Origin: an uncultured Parolsenella sp.
GTDB taxonomy: Bacteria; Actinomycetota; Coriobacteriia; Coriobacteriales; Atopobiaceae
Reading direction: 5' to 3'
Assembly: GCA_934668375.1 (NCBI GenBank)
Contig: CAKUNF010000012.1
Coordinates: 1-54,821 of the forward strand
Length of the DNA: 54,821 bases
Shown here: positions 8,618 through 17,224 of the stretch, in pieces
How positions within the stretch are numbered: the first letter of the stretch is position 1
How the letters are laid out: every line of letters begins with the position of its first letter
Program-made: the position numbers and the translations under genes
The notes under the pieces: model-generated
The model's database searches: none
What the model saw: only the letters and a program-made list of their open reading frames with translations
Told to the model about the DNA's origin: nothing

Positions 8618-9163
8618 CTAGATCTCCATGACCTCGGCCTCTTTGGCCTTGGTCGCCTCGTCAATCTTCTTCACGAAGTCGTCGGTGAGCTTCTGAACCT
8701 TAGCCTGCTCACGACGAACGTCGTCCTCGGAAAGCTCCTCGTCGCGCTCGAGCTTGCCGTTGGCCTCGCGGCGAACGTTGCGCACGGCGACGCGAGCCTC
8801 CTCTGCGAGCGTGCGGCACTCCTTTGCGAGCTCCTTGCGACGCTCGCCCGTGGGCTTGGGGAACGGCAGGCGGATGACCTGACCGTCGTTGGACGGAGTG
8901 ATGCCGAGGTCGGACTGAGAGATGGCCTTCTCGATGGCGTTGAGGCTCGTCTTGTCCCAGGGCTCAACGACGAGCATGCTGGCCTCGGGCACCTTGACGC
9001 CGGCAAGCTGGGTCACGGGCGTGGACTGCCCGTAGTAGTCGACCATGATGGAGTCGAGCACGTGCGGGTTGGCACGGCCGGTGCGGACCTTGCCAAAGTT
9101 GGTCTTGAGTGCCTCGAGGCACTTCTCCATGCGGTCACGTGCGGTATCGGTGATCTCGCTCAT
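8618..9163 (-). CDS. frr: Ribosome recycling factor
   Basis: RRF, 181 residues, splits post-termination ribosomes with EF-G. It shows the family's KVRTGRANPHVLD segment, YYGQSTPVTQLA, and RRKELAK within the long coiled helices, ending AKEAEVMEI. The ATG at 9163 shares one base with the pyrH stop (TAATG) and has a GGAGGAG upstream inside pyrH. pyrH-frr adjacency is the usual bacterial arrangement. Confidence 0.97.
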   Translation of the reverse strand: MSEITDTARDRMEKCLEALKTNFGKVRTGRANPHVLDSIMVDYYGQSTPVTQLAGVKVPEASMLVVEPWDKTSLNAIEKAISQSDLGITPSNDGQVIRLPFPKPTGERRKELAKECRTLAEEARVAVRNVRREANGKLERDEELSEDDVRREQAKVQKLTDDFVKKIDEATKAKEAEVMEI

Positions 9164-9891
9164 TAGTGGGTCTCCTCCCCTACGACGGTGGTGCCAACCG
9201 GCAGTCCCTTGAGCGCGTCTGCGAAGACGTGCGGCTGGTCGATGTTGAAAACGATCATGGACATGTTGTTGTCGGAGCACAGGGCCGTGGCCGTGGCGTC
9301 CATGACCTTGAGGTCGCGCGTGAGGACCTCGCGATACGTGATGGTGTCGAAGCGCTTGGCGTCCGGGTTCTTCATCGGGTCCGCATCGTAGATGCCGTCG
9401 ACCTTCGTTGCCTTCATGAGGCAGTCAGCATCGATCTCGCAGGCGCGCAGGGCCGCGGCGGTATCCGTGGTGAAGTAGGGGTTGCCCGAGCCGGCGGCGA
9501 AGATGGCGATGTAGCCCTTCTCGAGGTGCTTGATGGCGCGGCGGCGGATGTAGGGCTCGGCAACCTCGTCCATCTTGATGGCGCTCATGACGCGAGCGGT
9601 CATGCCGTTGCGCTCGAAGCCGTCCTGCAGGGCAAGCGCGTTCATGACGGTGGCGAGCATGCCCATGTAGTCTGCCTGGGCGCGATCCATGCCGCCCGCG
9701 GCACCCGCGACGCCGCGGAAGATGTTGCCGCCGCCCACGACGACGCCCACCTCGATGCCATCGTCATGGATGACCTTGATCTCCTTGGCGAGGTGGTCGA
9801 CGACCTTGGGGTCGATGCCGTAGCCGGCCTCGCCCATGAGCGCCTCACCGGAGAGCTTGAGCAGCACGCGCTTGTACTTATAGTCCGTCAA
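9163..9891 (-). CDS. pyrH: UMP kinase
   Basis: Bacterial-type UMP kinase of the amino-acid kinase fold, phosphorylating UMP to UDP; 242 residues. It shows KLSGEALMG at the N-terminus, [11 protein letters not shown], and the uridylate-binding [12 protein letters not shown] region. The first codon is TTG (9891): no in-frame ATG or GTG gives a complete N-terminus, and AGGAAGGG precedes it. A TTG start on an essential gene may hold expression down. It heads the pyrH-to-ispG unit, since tsf upstream is closed by a hairpin. Confidence 0.95.
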   Translation of the reverse strand: MTDYKYKRVLLKLSGEALMGEAGYGIDPKVVDHLAKEIKVIHDDGIEVGVVVGGGNIFRGVAGAAGGMDRAQADYMGMLATVMNALALQDGFERNGMTARVMSAIKMDEVAEPYIRRRAIKHLEKGYIAIFAAGSGNPYFTTDTAAALRACEIDADCLMKATKVDGIYDADPMKNPDAKRFDTITYREVLTRDLKVMDATATALCSDNNMSMIVFNIDQPHVFADALKGLPVGTTVVGEETH

Positions 9892-9930
9892 GGGATACTT
9901 CCCTTCCTCTTGGTTAGCCTATTCCTAACG

Positions 9931-9939
9931 ATACTAGCA
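9931..9939 (-). promoter_or_regulatory. Extended -10 element before pyrH
   Basis: On the minus strand TGC-TAGTAT matches an extended -10 (TGn-TATAAT), 40 bases before the pyrH start codon and downstream of the tsf terminator hairpin. No good -35 is found 17 bases upstream, as is acceptable for extended -10 promoters. Confidence 0.4.
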
Positions 9940-9983
9940 GAGCGAGGCGCGGACACGCTGCTTTTGACGGTACGCGCATAAGA

Positions 9984-10016
9984 ATGGGCCCGACATCCGA
10001 TGGATGCCGGGCCCAT
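9984..10016 (-). terminator. Hairpin terminator after tsf
   Basis: ATGGGCCCG (9984-9992) pairs with CGGGCCCAT (10008-10016). Five further pairs (CATCC/GGATG) follow after one mismatch, and the loop is GAT. It lies 22 bases past the tsf stop. The minus-strand sequence after the stem (TCTTATGC) is only weakly U-rich, so termination may be partial. Confidence 0.65.
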
Positions 10017-10038
10017 GTGTCAGGCATGTGCCGTGCGA

Positions 10039-10911
10039 CTACTCGCCAAAGGTGAAGCGATCGAAGGCGACGACCTCGATGGTGTCACCGAGCTCCTTGC
10101 CGACCTTCTCGGCGTACTGACGGATGGTGATGTCGCCATCCTTGATGAAGGCCTGCTCGGAGAGGACGGACTCGCCGAAGAACTTGTTGAGACGGCCCTC
10201 GGCGATCTTGACCTGAATGGCCTCGGGCTTGCCGGACTCGGCAGCCTGAGCCTTGTAGATGCTCATCTCGTGCTCGACGATCTCAGCCGGAACGTCCTCG
10301 CGACGAGCGGAGATGGCGCCGGCGGCAGCGGCCTGCATGGCGACATCGTGGGCGAACGTCTTGAAGGCCTCGGCCTGGGCGGTCTCGGGCTTGGAGAACG
10401 TGAACTCGACGATGGTGCCGAGCTTGCCGTTAGCGTGGACGTAGGAGCCGAAGGCGCCGTTCTCGACCTCGCGACGGGCGAAACGGGCGATCTTCATGTT
10501 CTCGCCCATGGTGTGGATCATCTCGGTGAGGGCAGCGTCAACCGTCTCGTTCTCGGAGAACTCGGCGGCCTTGAGGGCGTCCACGTCGGCCGGGTTGGCC
10601 TTGGCGACGACGGCGGCGACGTTCTTGGCGAAGCCGGTGAACTTGGGGTTGCCACCGACGAAGTCGGTCTCGCAGGTGACCTCGACGAGCGCGGCGACCT
10701 TGCCGCACTCGGAGACGTACGCGGCGACGGTGCCCTCGTTCGTCTCGCGGCCGGCCTTCTTGACGGCCTTGGCCATGCCCATCTTGCGAAGGACGTCGAC
10801 GGCCTTCTCGATGTCGCCGTCAGCCTCGACGAGCGCCTTCTTGCACTCCATCATCGGGGAGTCGGTCATCTCGCGGAGCTGCTTGACGAGCGCGGCGGTG
10901 ATCTGAGCCAT
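10039..10911 (-). CDS. tsf: Translation elongation factor Ts
   Basis: Guanine-nucleotide exchange factor for EF-Tu, 290 residues. The N-terminal UBA-like domain contains TDSPMMECKKAL, and the core has VTCETDFVGGNPKF, the EF-Tu contact region. The C-terminus ends in a dimerisation-type module (AEGRLNKFFGESVLSEQAFI). Start ATG 10911 has AGAGAGG six bases upstream. It follows rpsB, separated by 115 bases holding two hairpins, the usual rpsB-tsf arrangement with intercistronic control. Confidence 0.97.
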   Translation of the reverse strand: MAQITAALVKQLREMTDSPMMECKKALVEADGDIEKAVDVLRKMGMAKAVKKAGRETNEGTVAAYVSECGKVAALVEVTCETDFVGGNPKFTGFAKNVAAVVAKANPADVDALKAAEFSENETVDAALTEMIHTMGENMKIARFARREVENGAFGSYVHANGKLGTIVEFTFSKPETAQAEAFKTFAHDVAMQAAAAGAISARREDVPAEIVEHEMSIYKAQAAESGKPEAIQVKIAEGRLNKFFGESVLSEQAFIKDGDITIRQYAEKVGKELGDTIEVVAFDRFTFGE

Positions 10912-10932
10912 GAGTGCCTCTCTCTCGTTTCT

Positions 10933-10990
10933 ATGCGCAATCGCGCATGGTTTCGCCTTACATGCGGACGCCGCCCTAGAAGGACGGCGC
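10933..10990 (-). promoter_or_regulatory. Two hairpins between rpsB and tsf
   Basis: The first stem is 10968-10977 with 10981-10990: ten pairs with two wobbles and a 3-base loop. The second is ATGCGC/GCGCAT (10933-10948) just upstream of the tsf Shine-Dalgarno. The larger stem lacks a T-run, so it looks like a leaky attenuator or RNA-processing site that would lower tsf relative to rpsB. Function is inferred from position. Confidence 0.45.
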
Positions 10991-11026
10991 CCATAATTAC
11001 AGATTTGCTACGAAGCGGCCTTACGG

Positions 11027-11782
11027 CTACTCGGCAGCGGGCGCCTCGACGGCAGGGGTGGTCTCGCCGGCGGCCATCTCCTCGGCCGTAATCTGCTCCT
11101 TGCCGGTGCCGGCAAGCACGGCGTCGGCGACAAGCTCGGTCATGAGGGCGACGGAGCGGATGGCGTCGTCGTTCGCGGGGATGCCGTAATCAACGACATC
11201 TGGGTCGGAGTTGGTGTCGAGCAGGGCGACAACCGGGATGTGCAGGCGGTTGGCCTCGCGGATGGCGAGCTCCTCGCGCTTGGAGTCGATGACGAACAGG
11301 GCGGCGGGAAGCTGACGCATCTCACGGACGCCACCGAGGTTGCGCTGAAGCTTCTCGAGCTCCTTGGTCAGGACGGACTGCTCCTTCTTACCGCGGGCGG
11401 CCATACGACCGTCCTCGACCATGGCCTCGAGCTCCTCCATGCGGTCGATGCGGGAGCGCATGGTCACGAAGTTGGTGAGCACGCCACCGAGCCAACGCTG
11501 GTTGATGTAGGGCATGCCGCAGCGCTCGGCCTGAGTAGCGACGGGCTCCTGGGCCTGCTTCTTGGTGCCGACGAACAGAATCTTGCCACCCTTGGCAGCC
11601 GTCTCCTTGAGGAAGGTGTAGGCGCGGTCAGCGTCGAGGATCGTCTGCTTGAGGTCGAGGATGTAGATGCCGTTGCGCTCGCCGAAGATATAGGGCTTCA
11701 TCTTGGGGTTCCAGCGACGGGTCTGGTGGCCGTAGTGGCAACCGGCCTCGAGCAGGGTGTTAAGGTTGATCTTGACTGCCAT
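11027..11782 (-). CDS. rpsB: 30S ribosomal protein S2
   Basis: S2, 251 residues. It begins [26 protein letters not shown] and contains [31 protein letters not shown] and [21 protein letters not shown], all near-invariant S2 blocks. The C-terminal ~20 residues are Ala/Glu/Thr-rich and variable. Start ATG 11782 is preceded by AAAGG. A ~120-base leader separates it from a well-formed promoter. Confidence 0.98.
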   Translation of the reverse strand: MAVKINLNTLLEAGCHYGHQTRRWNPKMKPYIFGERNGIYILDLKQTILDADRAYTFLKETAAKGGKILFVGTKKQAQEPVATQAERCGMPYINQRWLGGVLTNFVTMRSRIDRMEELEAMVEDGRMAARGKKEQSVLTKELEKLQRNLGGVREMRQLPAALFVIDSKREELAIREANRLHIPVVALLDTNSDPDVVDYGIPANDDAIRSVALMTELVADAVLAGTGKEQITAEEMAAGETTPAVEAPAAE

Positions 11783-11907
11783 GGTGCTACCTTTCTTGGT
11801 TGGCCTCCGCGCCGGTCATCCCATCGGGCCACCCGCTGGCGCGGGCACCGTGGCCGTCTGGTCGCGACGCGTGTGTTCTCATGCTGGCGATTGCACAGCG
11901 GTTGGTT

Positions 11908-11936
11908 AGTTTAGCAGCGCGCAAGCTGGGGCGCAA
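11908..11936 (-). promoter_or_regulatory. rpsB-tsf promoter
   Basis: On the minus strand TTGCGC (-35, 11931-11936) and TAAACT (-10, 11908-11913) are spaced by exactly 17 bases. A TGC before the -10 makes it also an extended -10. The same TTGCGC-17-TATACT layout occurs before rplS. It implies a leader of roughly 120 bases to the rpsB start, long enough for S2 autoregulation, with GC-rich inverted repeats (e.g. CCCGC-GCCA-GCGGG). Confidence 0.7.
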
Positions 11937-12005
11937 GATACCAGTTGGCTTGCTTCAAGTGGAGCACACAAGCCGGATTTCTGGACCCCACTCCCGGAAG
12001 TACGC

Positions 12006-12944
12006 TCAATTGCCCGACCTCGGATGGGCCTGCAGTGCGGCCGCCTTGAGACGTTCGACGGAGAGGTGCGTGTAGATCTGGGTGGTGGAGAGGCTCTCGT
12101 GGCCGAGAAGCTCCTGCACGCTCCTGAGGTCTGCTCCACCATCGAGCAGCTGCGTGGCAAACGTGTGCCTCATGGCGTGCGGCGTGATCGTGGGATCAAG
12201 GCCGGCCATGGCCACGAGGCGCTCAAACCTCACCCGGAGTGCCGCGGCGCTCATCCTGCGCCCCCTCGTGGAGAGAAACAGTGCGTCGGTTTGCTCCTTC
12301 GAGGCGGCAGCCAGGAACGGACGGCCGTCATGGACATAGCGCGCGATTGCCTCTATGGCCTTCCCATAGAGTGGCACGACGCGTTCCTTGGACCCCTTGC
12401 CAAAGAGGCGGACCTGACGCTGCGCTGCGTCCACGTCGCGAACGTCGAGCGCCGACGCCTCCGAAATGCGGGCGCCGCTCGCATAGAGCAGCTCTACGAG
12501 GGCTCGGTCGCCAAGCCCCTCGGGGTCTCTTGCGCATGAGTCGAGAATGCGCATGACGTCTGAGGCGCTCAGCGTGCTCGGAAGTCGCTTTGAGAGCTTG
12601 GGGCTCGCGATGGCTGCGGCGGCGTCCTCGTCGGTGAGCCTCCTGCTCACCAGCCATCTGTAGAGCGAGCGAACGGCCGAAAGGTGACGGTTCTGGGTCG
12701 TCGTGGCGTATCCCGCGTCTTGGAGCTCTGCAAGCCAGGACCTGAGCTCGCCGTGCGTCACGTGGAAGGGGTCGACGCCCTCTCGCCTCGTCCATTCCAA
12801 ATAGGCTCGAAGGTCTGTCTCGTAGGCCCTCGTCGTATTTGGCGAGAGATTGCGAACGCCGCGCAGATAGGTGCAGTACTCCCCCACCCTGCGCTCGAAC
12901 TCGTCTTGCGAGCGAGTCCGAAGCTCGCTAGGAGAACAGGTCAT
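12006..12944 (-). CDS. xerC: Tyrosine recombinase XerC family
   Basis: Site-specific recombinase for chromosome-dimer resolution, 312 residues. The N-terminal SAM-like core-binding domain (about 10-110) is followed by the catalytic domain with Arg in SGARISEA, Lys in GKGSKERVVPL, HAMRH (His and Arg), LGHESLSTTQIY (His) and the nucleophile Tyr in IYTH. The first residues before the ATG at 12944 come from a longer open frame inside trmFO. This start overlaps the trmFO end by 17 bases and lacks a strong Shine-Dalgarno. Its place after trmFO matches the housekeeping xerC of Firmicutes, not a phage integrase. Confidence 0.88.
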   Translation of the reverse strand: MTCSPSELRTRSQDEFERRVGEYCTYLRGVRNLSPNTTRAYETDLRAYLEWTRREGVDPFHVTHGELRSWLAELQDAGYATTTQNRHLSAVRSLYRWLVSRRLTDEDAAAAIASPKLSKRLPSTLSASDVMRILDSCARDPEGLGDRALVELLYASGARISEASALDVRDVDAAQRQVRLFGKGSKERVVPLYGKAIEAIARYVHDGRPFLAAASKEQTDALFLSTRGRRMSAAALRVRFERLVAMAGLDPTITPHAMRHTFATQLLDGGADLRSVQELLGHESLSTTQIYTHLSVERLKAAALQAHPRSGN

Positions 12945-14253
12945 CGCGAGAGGAGACGTAGGCGGCCAGATCCTCCATGGCGCGGTCTGCATAGCGAGCG
13001 TATCGATCGCGCTTCTTGAGCCTGGGACCCTCGAGCGGAGGAACGATGCCAAAGTTCACGTGCATTGGCTGGTAGGGAGACGTGGCGGGGTTCGTTGCGT
13101 AGGACACGAGCGAACCCAAGGCACCCGTTCGCGGAAGGCTCACGTGGTCCAGGCCCGCGACGTCGGCAAACGTGTTGAGCGCAGCGAGCAGCCCGGAGGC
13201 AATCGCCTCGGTGTAGCCCTCGGTTCCGCAGATCTGGCCCGCGAGCCTCACCTTGGTGCCAGGGACGGCAAACGTATCGTCAAGCACGCGGGGCGCGTCG
13301 ACGAAGGAATTGCGATGCATGACGCCATAGCGGAAGAACTCGGCGTTCTCGAGGCCGGGAATGAGCCTGAACACTCGCTTCTGCTCCGGCCAGGTGAGGT
13401 TCGTCTGGAACCCAACGAGGTTGTATGCGGTGCACTCGGCGTTCTCCGGCCTGAGCTGTACGACGGCCCAAGGCCTGCGCCCGGTTCGCGGGTCCGTGAG
13501 GCCCACGGGCTTCATGGCGCCATAGCGCGCGGCGTCGATGCCCGTGCGAGCCACCTCCTCCACCGGCTGGCAGGCGCAGAAGAGGTCCTTCTGCTCGAAC
13601 TCGCGGGCAACGACGCGATCGGCGGACAGCAGCGCATCCATGAAGGCCTCGTACTCGGATTTGTCCATTGGGCAGTTGAGATAGTCGCCGACACCCTGGT
13701 CCTCATAGCGAGACTGCGAGAAGACGATGGAGCGGTCGATCGTCTCCGCGTCCACTATGGGGGCGGCGGCATCAAAGAAGGAGAGCGACTCGGCTCCCAC
13801 GAGCGAGGCGAGGGACGCCGCCAGGGAATCGGAGCACAGCGGACCGGCGGCTATGACGCATCGCTGCTCTGGGACGCTCGTGACTTCCTCGCGCATCACC
13901 TCGATGAGCGGCTGCGATGCCACACGCTCTCCCACCAGGGCGGAGAACCGATCGCGGTCGACCGCGAGGGCTCCTCCCGCCGGAACCGAGGCCTGCTTGG
14001 CGCATGCGAGCAGCTCGGATCCCATGAGCTCAAGCTCGGCCTTGAGAAGGCCCGCCGCGGAGTCGCGCCTCACGGACTTGAGCGAGTTGGAGCATACGAG
14101 CTCGGCCATGCCATCGGTGTGATGCGCGGGCGAGCTCTTGCCCGGGCGTTGCTCGACGAGCCTCACGGGGACTCCGCGCCTGGCAAGCTGTAGCGCGCAC
14201 TCGCACCCGGCAAGCCCGGCGCCAACGACCGTTACCGTCTCAAAATCAGTCAT
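12928..14253 (-). CDS. trmFO: FADH2/folate-dependent tRNA (uracil-54-C5) methyltransferase
   Basis: Flavoenzyme making ribothymidine at tRNA position 54 with methylene-tetrahydrofolate, 441 residues. It has the N-terminal FAD Rossmann motif VVGAGLAGCECALQLARRGV, the family's LVCSNSLKS and NCPMDKSEYEAF segments, QLRPENAECTAYNLVGFQT and the C-terminal GxxGYTEAIASGL FAD-binding loop. The ATG at 14253 is preceded by GGGAG four bases upstream. It follows dprA by 25 bases. The topA gene that commonly lies between dprA and trmFO in Firmicutes is absent here. Confidence 0.94.
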   Translation of the reverse strand: MTDFETVTVVGAGLAGCECALQLARRGVPVRLVEQRPGKSSPAHHTDGMAELVCSNSLKSVRRDSAAGLLKAELELMGSELLACAKQASVPAGGALAVDRDRFSALVGERVASQPLIEVMREEVTSVPEQRCVIAAGPLCSDSLAASLASLVGAESLSFFDAAAPIVDAETIDRSIVFSQSRYEDQGVGDYLNCPMDKSEYEAFMDALLSADRVVAREFEQKDLFCACQPVEEVARTGIDAARYGAMKPVGLTDPRTGRRPWAVVQLRPENAECTAYNLVGFQTNLTWPEQKRVFRLIPGLENAEFFRYGVMHRNSFVDAPRVLDDTFAVPGTKVRLAGQICGTEGYTEAIASGLLAALNTFADVAGLDHVSLPRTGALGSLVSYATNPATSPYQPMHVNFGIVPPLEGPRLKKRDRYARYADRAMEDLAAYVSSRDDLFS

Positions 14254-14278
14254 GCGACTCCCGTCAAAGCAATCTTGC

Positions 14279-15205
14279 TTACGACGATACATTGTGCCCC
14301 AGCAAGGCCAGCTCGGTGGGCGCGAATCTGGCGTCTGGGAGCCGGCACACGAGTCCCAGTGCCTCCTGTTCGGCAAGAACGGCAAGAGTCTGGGGAAGAC
14401 CGAGCCCGAGAAGAACGGAGACCTCGTCAGCCCGCATGGGAGAGGCGACCAGGGCGTCAAGCAGCTTTCCCCTCGGAAGATCGTGGGTCTCCACCTGCGT
14501 CCTGAGCCTTCCGTAGTCCAGTGAGATGAGGCCCTCGAGCGACTCCTCGTCCGTCACGACGGAGGCCCCGGATTCGATTAGCCAGTTGGTTCCACGGGAG
14601 TTTGCGGAGAATATCGAGCCTGGCACGGCGTAAACCCTGCGTCCGAGCTCTGCTGCGGTCGTTGCCGTGTGGAAGGTGCCCGATGGCCTTCCGGCCTCGC
14701 AGACAACGAGGACGGAGGACAGGGCCGCTATGGCCTTGTTTCTCCGAACGAACGTGTAGCGGGCGGGCGGCGCGCCCCACCGCTCCAGAGAGACAACGCA
14801 TCCTCCACCGCGAACGGCCCGGGCGAACAGCTCGTCGCTCGAGGAGGGGTAGACGCCGTCCGCGCCGCATCCCGGGATGACGACCGTCTTTCCGCCGGCG
14901 TCAAGGGCGGCGGTGCCCGCGCATTGGTCGCAGCCGATGGCGCCACCGGAGACCACGGTGATACCGCACTCGGCGGCGGCCCTTCCCGCCATCTTTGCAC
15001 ACGTCTTGCCGTAGGGCGTGGCCTTTCTCGCGCCAATGATCGAGATGCATGGGCCGCTCAGCACGGCAGGGTCACCGTAGCCGTGGAGTACGGGCGCCTC
15101 CGAGCCGAGGTCGAGAAGGGGCGCTGGGTAGTTGGGGTCATTCGGGGAGATCTCCCAGCGCTCAAGCCCCTCTATGAGCGTGCGGTACTCGCTACGAGCT
15201 GCCAT
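14279..15205 (-). CDS. dprA: DNA-processing protein DprA
   Basis: Rossmann-fold protein that loads RecA on single-stranded DNA during transformation, 308 residues. Visible are the IIGARKATPYGK loop, VVSGGAIGCDQCAGTAALDAGG, VYPSSSDELFARA, RYTFVRRNKAIAALS and TTAAELGRRVYAVPG, the DprA/Smf signature blocks, plus a C-terminal winged-helix-like tail. ATG 15205 is preferred (GGAGG eight bases upstream); ATG 15211 and ATG 15226 are in frame too. It overlaps the comM end by 14 bases. Confidence 0.92.
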   Translation of the reverse strand: MAARSEYRTLIEGLERWEISPNDPNYPAPLLDLGSEAPVLHGYGDPAVLSGPCISIIGARKATPYGKTCAKMAGRAAAECGITVVSGGAIGCDQCAGTAALDAGGKTVVIPGCGADGVYPSSSDELFARAVRGGGCVVSLERWGAPPARYTFVRRNKAIAALSSVLVVCEAGRPSGTFHTATTAAELGRRVYAVPGSIFSANSRGTNWLIESGASVVTDEESLEGLISLDYGRLRTQVETHDLPRGKLLDALVASPMRADEVSVLLGLGLPQTLAVLAEQEALGLVCRLPDARFAPTELALLGHNVSS

Positions 15206-16709
15206 CTGCATCACCCTCCAAGGCATATCGGCTCCTGAACGCGCAGGCCTCCGCGATGTCGTCCGCCTCTACGAGCTCGCGTTCGGCCAAGTCCGCGATT
15301 GTCCGCGCCATGCGGGCGGTCCTCGAGATGGCCCGTCCTCCCAGCGAGAGACGCTCTGCCATGAGCTCGAGCAGGGATTGCGCCTTGTCGGACAGGTTGC
15401 ACCCCTCGACGGTGCTCAGCTGGTCTCTCGCAAGACGGGACCTTCTCCACGAGCCGAACTCTCGTCCTTTCATGACCTGGTCTCGCATCTGATTCGAGCT
15501 AAGCCCGCGAGCGCCCTTTATGACGTTGGAGGCAGCCGGGCGCATCACGTCAACGAAGACATCGATTCGGTCCATGATGGCCCCGCCGACACGCGCCTGG
15601 TATCGCGCGATCTGGGCGGGCGAGCAGCGACACACGTGCCCCCTGTCTCCAAAGTGACCGCACGGACAGGGGTTGGCCGCCGCCAGGAGCTGAAACCTGC
15701 TGGGAAACGCATAGGTTCCATCTGCCCGCACAAGCCTAATCTCGCCGTCCTCCATTGGTTGGCGAAGTGACTGCAGCACGGAAGGCGAGAACTCGGGAAG
15801 CTCGTCAAGGAACAGGACGCCACCATGTGCGAGCGACGCCTCCCCCGGGGTCACGGGGCTGCCGCCCCCTACGAGACCTGCCAGGGAAATCGCATGGTGC
15901 GGAGCCCTGAAGGGTCGTCTTCCCAGGATGATGTCATCAACGGGAAGCGCGCAGACGGAGTGCACGAGCATGGCCTCGAGGGCCTCGTGTTCCTCGAGTG
16001 GGGGAAGGATTGTCGGCAGGCGCTTCGCGAGCATCGTCTTTCCCGCGCCGGGCGGGCCAGTCATGAGCGCGCCATGCCCGCCCGTTGCGGCAATCACAAG
16101 CGCTCGCTTGGCGGATTCCTGGTCAACGACGTCTGCGTAGTCGATCGCTGAGCTCTCTGCCGCGCCGAGGGAACACATCATGTCCCTAGGCTCGTCCAGG
16201 CTCGCAACGCCACGCTTGAGCTGTGATATGTTCTCAATCACAAGAGCGCTGCCATCGTTTGAGACGCCAAGGGACGAGCGGATGAACTCGGCAGGCCCCA
16301 CGAGCGTGAGCCCAAGATCGCGGGCGAGCAGCGCGTAGGCAATGCCACCCGAGACGGCGCTCACCATGCCGCCAAGCCCGAGCTCCCCCACGAAAAGGCA
16401 CCTGTCGAGGCCCGCACTCGGAATCTGGCCGGTTGCCGCGAGAATCGCGATGGCCATGGGAAGGTCGAGGCCAGTGCCGACCTTCCTCATGTCGCTCGGG
16501 GCGAGGTTGAGCGTGACGCCCATGCGCGGCACCTCGAGCCCGCATTGGGAGATGGCGCAGCGAATCCGGTTCCTGGACTCGAGAACGGATGAGGAAGGCT
16601 TCCCCACGACCGTGATGTTGGGAAGACCGCCAGACAGAGCGACCTCTACGGTGACGTGAGCGGCCTCGACCCCCCTGAGCATGGCCGCGTGAATGGCGAG
16701 GCACCCCAT
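15192..16709 (-). CDS. comM: ComM/YifB-family Mg-chelatase-like AAA+ ATPase
   Basis: Hexameric AAA+ helicase-like protein that promotes branch migration in natural transformation, 505 residues. It has an N-terminal Lon-protease-like subdomain (VTVEVALSGGLPNITVVG), Walker A GPPGAGKT, Walker B GVLFLDELPEF, a zinc-type cluster NPCPCGHFGDRGHVCRCS and a C-terminal Mg-chelatase region (SGRAISRTARMARTIADL-like). Its ATG overlaps the yraN stop as ATGA. With dprA next door this is the conserved yraN-comM-dprA block; it does not by itself show competence. Confidence 0.93.
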   Translation of the reverse strand: MGCLAIHAAMLRGVEAAHVTVEVALSGGLPNITVVGKPSSSVLESRNRIRCAISQCGLEVPRMGVTLNLAPSDMRKVGTGLDLPMAIAILAATGQIPSAGLDRCLFVGELGLGGMVSAVSGGIAYALLARDLGLTLVGPAEFIRSSLGVSNDGSALVIENISQLKRGVASLDEPRDMMCSLGAAESSAIDYADVVDQESAKRALVIAATGGHGALMTGPPGAGKTMLAKRLPTILPPLEEHEALEAMLVHSVCALPVDDIILGRRPFRAPHHAISLAGLVGGGSPVTPGEASLAHGGVLFLDELPEFSPSVLQSLRQPMEDGEIRLVRADGTYAFPSRFQLLAAANPCPCGHFGDRGHVCRCSPAQIARYQARVGGAIMDRIDVFVDVMRPAASNVIKGARGLSSNQMRDQVMKGREFGSWRRSRLARDQLSTVEGCNLSDKAQSLLELMAERLSLGGRAISRTARMARTIADLAERELVEADDIAEACAFRSRYALEGDADGSS

Positions 16710-17131
16710 CAGGACACCTCTTGCAGGCTGATTCCGCGCAGGTAGTGGACGTGTGCCCTGCGCTCCTCACGCTCCTCGAGCGTAACAGCCACGACGTCGA
16801 GCCGCACGTTCGGAGGAACCTCGAAGCGGGCGCGATACGCCTCGCACAGACCCGCATACCGCGCGAGTTTCTCGTTGTCCACCGCGACCTCGGGATGGAC
16901 GACGAACTCGTATTCGGGCGGAAGCGCCCTCGTCTTGACCTCGACAAGGACGTGCTCGGTGCCGTCCCGGCATACGATGTCCACCTCGCCCTGCGCACAG
17001 CGCCAGTTCCTGTCGAGAATTTCATAGCCCCTCATCTGCAGAAACGAGGTAGCAATGTCCTCGCCCAGGCGACCCACCTCGTGTGGCGTGAGCTCGCAGA
17101 CGGGCTTTTGACGATAATCGAGCGCTTCCAT
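16709..17131 (-). CDS. yraN: YraN family (UPF0102) nuclease-fold protein
   Basis: 140 residues with the restriction-endonuclease-like core: GEDIATSFLQMRGYEILDRNWR, then GEVDIVCRDGTEHVLVEVKTR, where GExDI...VEVK supplies the acidic and Lys active-site residues. The cellular role is poorly defined; the gene commonly sits beside rnhB and comM, as here. Start ATG 17131 follows GGGAG by four bases. Confidence 0.9.
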   Translation of the reverse strand: MEALDYRQKPVCELTPHEVGRLGEDIATSFLQMRGYEILDRNWRCAQGEVDIVCRDGTEHVLVEVKTRALPPEYEFVVHPEVAVDNEKLARYAGLCEAYRARFEVPPNVRLDVVAVTLEEREERRAHVHYLRGISLQEVS

Positions 17132-17224
17132 GGTGCTCCCTTCGACGCTATCTACGTGAAGAGAGCGTGCCAGACGAGCCCAACAGAAACCTGTGCCCCG
17201 TCAAACGCAAATCTAACAGCCGAG

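Noticed and set aside
12006..12944. Tyrosine recombinase as a phage or island integrase
   Set aside because: It sits in the conserved trmFO-xerC position with housekeeping neighbours and no attachment repeats nearby.
14279..16709. dprA-comM as proof of a competence island
   Set aside because: Both are widespread housekeeping neighbours of yraN and rnhB; no DNA-uptake genes are in the window.
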